Assembly: GCA_023249955.1 (NCBI GenBank)
Contig: JAHFBR010000054.1
Location: 1 to 7,589, forward strand
Source of the DNA: a bacterium
GTDB taxonomy: Bacteria; Babelota; Babeliae; Babelales; RVW-14
Direction: 5' to 3'
DNA length: 7,589 nt
Positions 1-4,832 of the stretch are shown one piece after another (within the stretch, counting starts at the first letter, position 1; each line of letters begins with the position of its first letter). The position numbers and the translations under genes are program-made. Under the pieces are notes generated by a model. That model saw nothing but the letters and a program-made list of their open reading frames with translations, searched no databases and was not told the origin of the DNA.

Positions 1-764
1 ACAAAGAACCAGTCAACCAAAACAACCAGCGCCGGCAATACAACAACAAGCTCTTTAGTACCGCACGACAAAACTGCGCAGACAACCATGGTTGCAACTG
101 CTGCGATCTTTGCAAAAATGTTTCGTGAACCAATCAGCTTCACGTAGGCAAGCAACGTTGCAAGCACAAAAAGACTTGCTATCCCTTCAAGACGCGCTTG
201 GATGACGTATGAAACGGTTTGCGTTTGCACCGGGTGCAACAAGAACAAGCCGCTGCACACAAAGGCGATAAACGAAGCGTTTTGCGCAAAGAACTGCTTT
301 TTGGTAAGCATCTTGCACAAATCACGCACTAAATAAAAAACCAGTAATCCGGCAAAAATGTGAATTGCAACGTTAAATAAACGGTAATAAAACGGCTCGA
401 AGCGGCCAATTTGAAAGTTAATGCGGTTGAGCCAGTCACCAAACCAACGAGAGCTTGTCCACCACCTGCTTAATGGATTGTCATAGCGAATGCCAAAACG
501 CTTTGAAATATTGGCAATATCATCAAACTGGAATGGATAATACAATGATGGGTAATAAAAAAGAGCGGTTAAAAATGCCAAGATGCTTGGCGGCACAAGA
601 AACTGGAGCCATTTGTTTTTGATAAATCGGTATCCTGTATGAAGCTGCTCATCATTACTCTCATGCCGAACGAACGATTGCGCTTCAACAGGAGCAATCT
701 CCGGTGCACTATGCTCGCGCTCTACCTGAACGCGAGTCATCCTTTTGCCTGCTTTTTTTTCCAT
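1..764 (-). CDS. TMTC-like GT-C membrane glycosyltransferase, N-terminal part (cut by left window edge)
   Basis: An open minus-strand frame runs from ATG 764-762 to the window edge: 254 codons, no stop. Seen: a hydrophilic, charged N-terminus (about 1-50), a first membrane segment (about 52-76), then YYPFQFDD with paired acids D81-D82. Next come RLFNVAIHIFAGLLVF (N131, H135), LFLLHPVQTQTVSYVIQAR (H177-P178, Q189, R191) and further hydrophobic helices with a late TKE. Family knowledge: an acidic pair after the first helix, an N..xH helix and an HPV.T..V....R segment are typical of polytopic GT-C enzymes of the TMTC/PMT type. These transfer sugars from a lipid-linked donor on the outer face of the membrane, and many carry C-terminal TPR repeats, which here would lie outside the window. 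The start is supported by AGGAG at 774-770, 5 nt before the ATG, and by an upstream promoter. Donor and acceptor cannot be told. Confidence 0.75.
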   Translation of the reverse strand, partial: MEKKAGKRMTRVQVEREHSAPEIAPVEAQSFVRHESNDEQLHTGYRFIKNKWLQFLVPPSILAFLTALFYYPSLYYPFQFDDIANISKRFGIRYDNPLSRWWTSSRWFGDWLNRINFQIGRFEPFYYRLFNVAIHIFAGLLVFYLVRDLCKMLTKKQFFAQNASFIAFVCSGLFLLHPVQTQTVSYVIQARLEGIASLFVLATLLAYVKLIGSRNIFAKIAAVATMVVCAVLSCGTKELVVVLPALVVLVDWFF

Positions 765-812
765 ACTTTCTCCTATTCAAAAAGAGCGGCTTATCAAATA
801 ACTCAAAGACGC

Positions 813-830
813 GTGCATGAATGTATGCAC
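813..830. repeat. Perfect inverted repeat at the transcription start of the glycosyltransferase
   Basis: GTGCAT (813-818) and ATGCAC (825-830) form a perfect 6-bp dyad around a 6-nt centre. It lies just downstream of the minus-strand -10 box at 845-840, so it covers the expected start of the transcript. It could be a repressor operator or a 5'-leader hairpin. There is no T-tract on either strand, so it is not a terminator. Confidence 0.4.
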
Positions 831-839
831 TCTTAGCAA

Positions 840-867
840 ATTTTAATAGAAAAAAAGCATATGTCGA
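840..867 (-). promoter_or_regulatory. Sigma70-type promoter for the glycosyltransferase gene
   Basis: Read on the minus strand, TCGACA (867-862, 5/6 to TTGACA) is followed after 16 nt by TAAAAT (845-840, 5/6 to TATAAT). The spacer contains a T-run. Transcription would begin near 833, giving a leader of about 70 nt before the ATG at 764. This is a motif match only. Confidence 0.5.
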
Positions 868-902
868 ACAAAAAATCAAGCCCAGGTATCCTGAGAGCAG
901 AT

Positions 903-929
903 TTGACCAGTCTTTAAATATGGCATAAG
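903..929 (+). promoter_or_regulatory. Possible promoter of the M50-M50-tyrS operon
   Basis: TTGACC (903-908, 5/6) is followed 15 nt later by CATAAG (924-929, 4/6). TAAGCT at 926-931 gives the better 17-nt spacing but a poorer -10. The strong -35 and the position about 30 nt before the ATG at 957 favour a promoter here. The exact -10 is uncertain. Confidence 0.35.
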
Positions 930-956
930 CTAGATTCTAAGCTGAGGAGCGATTAT

Positions 957-1721
957 ATGAACATTCACAAATACAGTTCTCTTTCTTCCGGATCGAGTTG
1001 GATTGGTAAGCAACAATTTCTGGCTGTACTCAATGACCTTGCCATTCTTTTTCCAGTATTTTTGCTGATCTTTACCTGGCGCGGTTTTGTCCAGGCGTTG
1101 ACCGCAAAAATCATGGGCGACAGAACCGCAGAACGCGATGGCTTTTTGACCCTTAACCCTCTTGCACATATCGACCTTTATGGGTTCATGATTGTTATGG
1201 GAGTCTTCTTTGTGCTCGGGGGCCTTTTTTACAACGTCATGCCACGTGCCGTACTACTTATGATTTTAATTTTGTTTGGCGTTCGCTGGACCATTCCGGT
1301 CCCCATCAACGACAGCAAGTTTCGTAGCTACCGCCTGGGCGGCATCATAACCACCCTGTCTGGCCCACTGGCAAACTTCCTGTTAGCATTTATCGCCATT
1401 GGCCTGATGCGTCTTTGCCTGTCGACCAACCTGCCGGCCAACATTACCAACACGTTGCTGGAAATTTTTAAAAACCTGATTCATGTCGCGCTGTTTTTTG
1501 GCGTCTTGGATCTGATTCCACTGCCTCCATTTGATGGTGGCAGAATGCTCCGCTATTTGTTGCCTTACTCGTCGTACCACACCTTGCAAAAACTTGAAGA
1601 GTATTCACTCTTTATTTTACTAGTTCTTTTCTTTGCCCCCGGCATTAGCGATATCTTCTTTGGCGGAATCTTTGTGATTGCGTCAATCATTAAAAAGCTG
1701 ATGTTATCGGTATTTTTCTAA
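957..1721 (+). CDS. M50/site-2-protease-family membrane protein lacking the zinc-binding HExxH (predicted pseudoprotease)
   Basis: 254 residues, polytopic. It aligns along its length with the next gene's product: ALTAKIMGDRTAERDGFLTL then NPLAHID (47-73), IPVP, LSGPLANFLLA and LIPLPPFDGG (D193). At the active site, where the neighbour has H-E-C-S-H, this protein has R42-G-F-V-Q46, so both zinc histidines and the catalytic glutamate are gone. The third-ligand Asp of the DG motif (D193) is kept. The NPVP Asn is Ile, and the Asn usual before LPxPPxDG is Asp (D185). It has an N-terminal extension of about 15 residues and an insert of about 20 residues, largely hydrophobic, after NPLAHID. The start is set by GAGGAG at 944-949, 7 nt before the ATG. 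It is the first gene of an operon, 20 nt before its paralogue. Family fold is clear. Loss of peptidase activity is inferred. A role as partner, inhibitor or substrate adaptor of the active protease is a hypothesis. Confidence 0.85.
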   Translation: MNIHKYSSLSSGSSWIGKQQFLAVLNDLAILFPVFLLIFTWRGFVQALTAKIMGDRTAERDGFLTLNPLAHIDLYGFMIVMGVFFVLGGLFYNVMPRAVLLMILILFGVRWTIPVPINDSKFRSYRLGGIITTLSGPLANFLLAFIAIGLMRLCLSTNLPANITNTLLEIFKNLIHVALFFGVLDLIPLPPFDGGRMLRYLLPYSSYHTLQKLEEYSLFILLVLFFAPGISDIFFGGIFVIASIIKKLMLSVFF

Positions 1722-1741
1722 GCGCTGGGAGTTAGACGATC

Positions 1742-2377
1742 ATGACCAATGCCTCATGGATTGATTTTTGGGCAAGCGCCGCCATCCTGCTTCCTGCTTT
1801 CATGATCTCGGTATCGTTTCACGAATGCTCCCATGCTCTGGCCGCATACTTGTTGGGTGACCCCACCGCAAAGCAGAGCGGTCGTCTGACGCTTAACCCG
1901 TTGGCACACCTTGATTTTTTGGGCATGCTTTTTTTGATTCTTTTCAGATTTGGCTGGGCAAACCCGGTACCGATGGATCAACGTAACTTTAAATATCCAC
2001 GCATTTACTCAATTTTAACCGCACTCGCCGGCCCGTCTTCAAACTTTATTTTGGCATACGCCTCACTGATGCTCATTCACCACTTTCCAAGCAACTTGGT
2101 TTATCCTGCCATCACTCAAACTGTGATACAACTTTTGACTGCCACCGCTTACATCAACATCATGCTGGGCGCTTTTAACATTTTGCCAATCCCGCCGCTT
2201 GATGGTAGCCACATTCTGATTGCGCTCATTGCAAAACCCTTTCCACGCCTGGTGTTGTGGATTTATCGTTACTCATTATTTTTTTTGCTGCTGCTGTTTA
2301 TGCTTCCGCCAACACGCTTAGCGCTCATGCAGCTTATTTCGTACGTTGAACATATCATTCAAAGCCTTGTTTTTTAG
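1742..2377 (+). CDS. Site-2-protease-family (M50) intramembrane zinc metalloprotease
   Basis: 211 residues, almost all hydrophobic. Seen: the first membrane helix ends in F26-H27-E28-C-S-H31, the HExxH zinc site with catalytic Glu28. Then come [22 protein letters not shown] (37-58, read in two parts), NPVP (74-77), the [11 protein letters not shown] helix, and [10 protein letters not shown] with D154 as the expected third zinc ligand. This motif order is that of the short, PDZ-less M50B group related to YwhC/YdiL-like proteins. It cleaves substrates within the membrane; the substrate is unknown. RBS GGGAG lies at 1727-1731, 10 nt before the ATG. The gene sits 20 nt downstream of an inactive paralogue and 10 nt upstream of tyrS, so all three probably share a transcript. 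The upstream paralogue suggests local duplication, with one copy staying catalytic. Confidence 0.9.
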   Translation: MTNASWIDFWASAAILLPAFMISVSFHECSHALAAYLLGDPTAKQSGRLTLNPLAHLDFLGMLFLILFRFGWANPVPMDQRNFKYPRIYSILTALAGPSSNFILAYASLMLIHHFPSNLVYPAITQTVIQLLTATAYINIMLGAFNILPIPPLDGSHILIALIAKPFPRLVLWIYRYSLFFLLLLFMLPPTRLALMQLISYVEHIIQSLVF

Positions 2378-2387
2378 AGAAAATATT

Positions 2388-3587
2388 ATGAAACCTGAGA
2401 TCTCCAAAGCACTCGAAGTTATCAAAAGCGGCGTTGCCCAATTGATACCTGAAGAGGATCTGATTAAAAAACTGTCACGTGGCACAACGCTTAAAATTAA
2501 GCTGGGGCTGGATCCAACAGCGCCAGACCTGCACCTGGGTCACGCCGTTGTTTTGGGCAAGCTCAGACAGTTTCAAGATCTGGGGCACGAAGTAACTTTT
2601 TTGATTGGTGACTACACCGCGCGCATTGGCGACCCCAGTGGCAAATCAAAAACGCGGCCAGTGCTGAACGACGAAGATATTGATCGCAATGCAAAAACAT
2701 ACTTTGAGCAGGTCAGCAGAATCTTGGATCCAAAAAAAACGGTGGTTCGCTATAATGGCGAATGGTTATCCAAACTTACATTTGCTGATGTCATCAAACT
2801 TTGCGGGAAAGTTACCCTGGCACAAATTACCGAACGCGAAGATTTTGCAAAACGCCTGAAAGAAAACTCTTCTATCAGCATGCACGAGTTGCTGTACCCG
2901 CTCATGCAGGGCTACGACTCGGTTGCACTGCAATCTGATGTGGAGCTGGGCGGCACCGATCAAACATTCAATCTGCTGATGGGCCGTCACCTGCAAGGGC
3001 ATTACGGTCAAGAGCCACAGGTTATTTTGACCATGCCAATTCTTGAAGGGCTTGATGGCGTTCAAAAGATGTCCAAGAGCCTGGGAAATTACGTCGGTCT
3101 GTGGGAAGAGGCACCTGTTGCTTATGGCAAGCTGATGTCTGTTTCCGACACCCTGATGTGGCGTTACTACCTGCTGCTTTGTGGCAAAACAGAGGCAGAG
3201 GTTGCCGCGCTTCAAAAAGGGGTAGCTGAACAAAGCCTGCACCCCATGAAACTCAAAAAAGAGATGGCGTTTATCATCATCAAGCGCTTCTGGTCTGAAA
3301 AGGACGCTGAAGCTGCACAACAACAGTTTGAAGCGCTCTTTCAAAAGCATGACTATTCAGCGGCTAAAGAAGTGGAGCTGCCAGCAGGCACCGAAAAATC
3401 ATTGTGGATCGTTGATCTACTCAAAGTGCTGGGGGCTATTACCAGCTCATCAGATGCAAAACGCCTGATTGAATCTAAGGCGGTTGAAGTTGATGAAAAT
3501 CCAATCACCGATTTTAAAGCAATGATTGCCTGGAAATCGGGCATGGTAATCAAAGTTGGAAAACACAGAATTTATAAGATCAAGTGA
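2388..3587 (+). CDS. tyrS: Tyrosyl-tRNA synthetase (TyrRS)
   Basis: 399 residues. It charges tRNA-Tyr with tyrosine using ATP, in the cytosol. Class Ia signatures are visible: [20 protein letters not shown] with HIGH-type HLGH at 49-52, [19 protein letters not shown], the tyrosine/tRNA pocket segment [19 protein letters not shown], and KMSKS at 227-231. An S4 RNA-binding domain follows from about 337 to the end ([17 protein letters not shown]). Length and motif wording fit the TyrZ-like TyrRS subtype of about 400 residues rather than the E. coli-type enzyme. The reading frame is open further upstream to a TTG at 2346, but that extension overlaps the M50 gene. The ATG at 2388 starts with [10 protein letters not shown], as expected, and has a weak AGAGA upstream. 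There is no room or signal for a T-box leader. The operon ends at the terminator 10 nt after the stop codon. Confidence 0.96.
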   Translation: MKPEISKALEVIKSGVAQLIPEEDLIKKLSRGTTLKIKLGLDPTAPDLHLGHAVVLGKLRQFQDLGHEVTFLIGDYTARIGDPSGKSKTRPVLNDEDIDRNAKTYFEQVSRILDPKKTVVRYNGEWLSKLTFADVIKLCGKVTLAQITEREDFAKRLKENSSISMHELLYPLMQGYDSVALQSDVELGGTDQTFNLLMGRHLQGHYGQEPQVILTMPILEGLDGVQKMSKSLGNYVGLWEEAPVAYGKLMSVSDTLMWRYYLLLCGKTEAEVAALQKGVAEQSLHPMKLKKEMAFIIIKRFWSEKDAEAAQQQFEALFQKHDYSAAKEVELPAGTEKSLWIVDLLKVLGAITSSSDAKRLIESKAVEVDENPITDFKAMIAWKSGMVIKVGKHRIYKIK

Positions 3588-3596
3588 AGCAGCATC

Positions 3597-3621
3597 GGGC
3601 GTGGAGATCACGCCCTTTTTT
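3597..3621 (+). terminator. Rho-independent terminator of the M50-M50-tyrS operon
   Basis: GGGCGTG (3597-3603), loop GAGAT, CACGCCC (3609-3615): a perfect 7-bp GC-rich stem followed by six T (3616-3621). On the minus strand the hairpin has no following T-tract, so it should stop only plus-strand transcription. Its arms are identical to the inner arms of the terminator at 3935-3968. Confidence 0.9.
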
Positions 3622-3632
3622 CTTGCACGAAC

Positions 3633-3680
3633 TTAGCCAAGATAGGCGAGTAATGCAAGTAATAATAATACCAATTTCAT
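3633..3680 (-). CDS. Tiny hydrophobic peptide ORF, copy 1 of 3 (15 aa)
   Basis: Reads MKLVLLLLALLAYLG then TAA. AAAGGAG lies at 3694-3688, 7 nt before the ATG, an excellent Shine-Dalgarno sequence. Compared with copy 3 it differs by four synonymous codons (GTA/GTT, TTA/CTA twice, TTA/TTG), two amino acid changes (L/A, A/G) and one whole-codon indel. This is the pattern expected of translated sequence under selection. The peptide would form one short membrane helix with a positive N-terminus and an aromatic-Leu-Gly end. I do not recognise the family. In size and style it recalls small type I toxins such as Ibs, but no sequence relationship is claimed. It is the last of the three in minus-strand order. 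Confidence 0.6.
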   Translation of the reverse strand: MKLVLLLLALLAYLG

Positions 3681-3706
3681 AATCAAACTCCTTTAGTTCT
3701 GGTTTT

Positions 3707-3754
3707 TTAACCAAGCCACGATGCGAGCAAAGCAAGAAGCAACAATAACTTCAT
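3707..3754 (-). CDS. Tiny hydrophobic peptide ORF, copy 2 of 3 (15 aa)
   Basis: Reads MKLLLLLALLASWLG then TAA, with Trp where copies 1 and 3 have Tyr. Codon by codon against copy 1 there are about eight synonymous changes (AAA/AAG, TTG/TTA, TTA/TTG, TTA/CTT, GCA/GCT, TTA/TTG, GCC/GCA, GGC/GGT) and only two substitutions. Two compensating whole-codon indels keep the length at 15. The ribosome site is AAAAGGG (3767-3761), weaker than in the other copies and partly buried in an inverted repeat. Function unknown. A short membrane-inserted peptide is the natural reading. Confidence 0.55.
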   Translation of the reverse strand: MKLLLLLALLASWLG

Positions 3755-3775
3755 AACAAACCCTTTTCGTTTGTT
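3755..3775 (-). promoter_or_regulatory. Hairpin enclosing the ribosome binding site of tiny ORF copy 2
   Basis: On the minus strand AACAAAC (3775-3769) and GTTTGTT (3761-3755) form a perfect 7-bp stem. The loop is GAAAAGG, and the stem ends directly at the ATG (3754). The Shine-Dalgarno purines therefore lie in the loop and stem base. The stem is A/T-rich and weak, so any effect on translation is only a possibility. Confidence 0.4.
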
Positions 3776-3794
3776 TAAGATCAAACCAATAGAT

Positions 3795-3845
3795 TTAGCC
3801 AAGATAGCCGAGTAGTGCAAGTAAGAACAATAGAACTGCTTTCAT
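3795..3845 (-). CDS. Tiny hydrophobic peptide ORF, copy 3 of 3 (16 aa)
   Basis: Reads MKAVLLFLLALLGYLG then TAA. AAAGGAG at 3858-3852, 6 nt before the ATG, gives a strong ribosome site. It is the first of the three in minus-strand order, about 90 nt downstream of the terminator of the secreted-protein gene, so it needs its own promoter or read-through. A weak candidate promoter is TTGCAA then TAGGCT 18 nt later, at about 3925-3896 on the minus strand. It shares the end codons TAT CTT GGC TAA and the CTT GCA core with copy 1. Function unknown. Confidence 0.6.
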   Translation of the reverse strand: MKAVLLFLLALLGYLG

Positions 3846-3934
3846 AACAAGCTCCTTTCGTTTTTTGAGATTGAATCAATGGACACCAAACTTCAGCCTA
3901 GACCATGTTTTATGGCTTTTGCAAATTTTGCCCA

Positions 3935-3968
3935 CAAAAAAAGAGGGGCGTGAAATTCACGCCCCTCT
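3935..3968 (-). terminator. Rho-independent terminator of the secreted-protein gene
   Basis: AGAGGGGCGTG (3942-3952) pairs with CACGCCCCTCT (3958-3968) in a perfect 11-bp stem with a 5-nt loop. On the minus strand it is followed by seven T (3941-3935). It lies about 30 nt after the stop of the 204-residue protein. On the plus strand the stem is followed by A's, so it acts in one direction only. Confidence 0.9.
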
Positions 3969-3997
3969 AAAAAACAGTAGTTTTAAGAATCACTTAT

Positions 3998-4612
3998 CTA
4001 TGCGTTGTCCGCTTCAAGCATTTTTTGTGCTGCATCAACCCCTGCGTACATGATTTTTTCAAATAGCGCACAAAGCTGCGTAACAACTTCTTGTTCGCTT
4101 TTGGTGATTGTTATTTCACCATCATTGTTTTGAACGGACTGAGCAAGTGCAGCAATATCTTGGTCCAAAGCACTCATCGCACCAGCTAAAGCCTGTGAAA
4201 AATTGGTGCTCCAACGAGCCACCAATTCTGGTGAAAGCATAGCAAAAACTAGAGTATTTTTGACGTTATTATGTCGAGCCATCTCTTGCATCAATTTGTT
4301 CAAAAAATTTGCGCTCAGTTGCATGGCCGTATTTTGATCATAATCACCATCACCACGAGACGTCATAGCTGCGTAGATATCGCGAGCATAATCGTCTACG
4401 ATCGGGCCTTTGAAAAAATTATCAACACACTCTTTGTATGTAGCTAAAAACACTTCAAGCAGATCTTGCTGCGAGCTGTTTTGCTTGAGTGCCTCTACCG
4501 TTTTGAGAACATCGTCAAGCGACTGATTCAGCTGAACAGCTGACGGACTGGGCTGAGCAGCATAAACAGATGCGCTCGCAACAAAAAGTACGGATAAGAG
4601 TATGCGTTTCAT
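3998..4612 (-). CDS. Secreted (Sec signal peptide) protein of unknown function, 204 aa
   Basis: I do not recognise the family. The N-terminus MKRILLSVLFVASASVYA is a textbook Sec signal peptide with a probable cleavage after A18 (V-Y-A before A-Q-P), and no lipobox Cys, so the mature protein should be periplasmic or exported. The mature part of about 186 residues is rich in Ala, Gln, Asn, Leu and acidic residues and looks wholly helical. Stretches such as NQSLDDVLKTVEALKQ and SALDQDIAALAQSVQ could form amphipathic or coiled-coil helices. Two Cys (one in YKEC, one in TQLC) could form a disulfide. An RGD tripeptide is present but is probably chance. ATG 4612-4610 has AAAGG at 4624-4620. It is monocistronic, with its own promoter and terminator, upstream of the tiny-peptide array on the same strand. 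Confidence 0.85.
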   Translation of the reverse strand: MKRILLSVLFVASASVYAAQPSPSAVQLNQSLDDVLKTVEALKQNSSQQDLLEVFLATYKECVDNFFKGPIVDDYARDIYAAMTSRGDGDYDQNTAMQLSANFLNKLMQEMARHNNVKNTLVFAMLSPELVARWSTNFSQALAGAMSALDQDIAALAQSVQNNDGEITITKSEQEVVTQLCALFEKIMYAGVDAAQKMLEADNA

Positions 4613-4645
4613 AATAATACCTTTCTGCAGAAACGAGGGACATGT

Positions 4646-4676
4646 ATTCTACCAGCGACCAGTCTATTTGGTTCAA
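4646..4676 (-). promoter_or_regulatory. Probable promoter of the secreted-protein gene
   Basis: On the minus strand, TGG precedes TAGAAT (4651-4646, 5/6), giving an extended -10. TTGAAC (4676-4671, 4/6) lies 19 nt upstream, a slightly long spacing that an extended -10 tolerates. The leader would be about 30 nt. Confidence 0.45.
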
Positions 4677-4708
4677 TAAGAAAATCAATCAACCACACCA
4701 CCATCCGC

Positions 4709-4750
4709 ATGTTCAAGCAACAATACCATTATTAATCACAGCTTGAATAT
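4709..4750. repeat. Dyad between divergent promoters
   Basis: TTCAAGC (4712-4718) and GCTTGAA (4741-4747) are perfect inverted arms. The match extends to 10 positions with one G/T mismatch (ATGTTCAAGC with GCTTGAATAT), around a 22-nt AT-rich centre. It sits between the secreted-protein promoter and the ABC exporter promoter and could bind a shared regulator. A chance dyad is also possible. Confidence 0.3.
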
Positions 4751-4789
4751 CACACCCAAGCGCCTCAGACAATATCTAACAAAGTCGAA

Positions 4790-4819
4790 TTAGTACAACC
4801 ACAAAGTTTTTGATATAGT
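4790..4819 (+). promoter_or_regulatory. Possible extended -10 promoter of the ABC exporter
   Basis: TGA directly before TATAGT (4814-4819, 5/6) makes an extended -10 box. The -35 region (TTAGTA, 4790-4795, 18-nt spacing) is poor. Transcription would start near 4825, only about 8 nt before the first ATG at 4833 and about 55 nt before the second at 4881. Confidence 0.4.
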
Positions 4820-4832
4820 GGTCACTTAAACG

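Larger units (their letters stand above)
3633..3858 (-). repeat. Array of three diverged repeats, each an RBS plus tiny ORF
   Basis: Three units lie in the same orientation, each about 50 nt of ORF plus a 13-14 nt RBS/spacer, separated by 26-40 nt. Similarity covers the Shine-Dalgarno (AAAGGAG or AAAAGGG), the spacer ending TTGTT or TGATT, the ORF and its stop codon, and fades outside. Similarity bounded by the translation signals, with synonymous differences inside, supports duplicated genes rather than a non-coding repeat. The rest of 3622-3941 holds no other gene that I can support. Confidence 0.7.

Noticed and set aside
639..836. 65-codon plus-strand ORF at the start of the glycosyltransferase
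   Set aside because: It is antisense to the well-supported glycosyltransferase start and its promoter, has no family features, and has no clear ribosome site.
861..917. 18-codon plus-strand mini-ORF (MSNKKSSPGILRADLTSL)
   Set aside because: It has no Shine-Dalgarno sequence, overlaps promoter elements on both strands, and has no repeat copies, unlike the array at 3633-3845.
2346..2387. N-terminal extension of TyrRS from a TTG codon
   Set aside because: It overlaps the end of the M50 gene, has no ribosome site, and lies outside the expected TyrRS N-terminus.
2766..3350. 194-codon open frame antisense to tyrS
   Set aside because: It lies wholly inside an unmistakable tyrS gene, its product shows no recognisable motif, and the composition is that of a reverse-complement shadow.
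3633..3845. Tiny ORFs as leftovers of signal peptides from decayed secreted genes
   Set aside because: The stop follows the same (Y/W)LG end in all three, and no decayed mature sequence follows any of them; three decayed genes would not end alike.
3622..3941. CRISPR array or mobile-element ends
   Set aside because: The repeats are diverged, unevenly spaced, bounded by RBS and stop codon, and show coding-type substitutions. There are no constant direct repeats, spacers or transposase.
3865..4053. 62-codon plus-strand ORF
   Set aside because: It crosses the terminator hairpin at 3942-3968 and runs antisense into the end of the secreted-protein gene.
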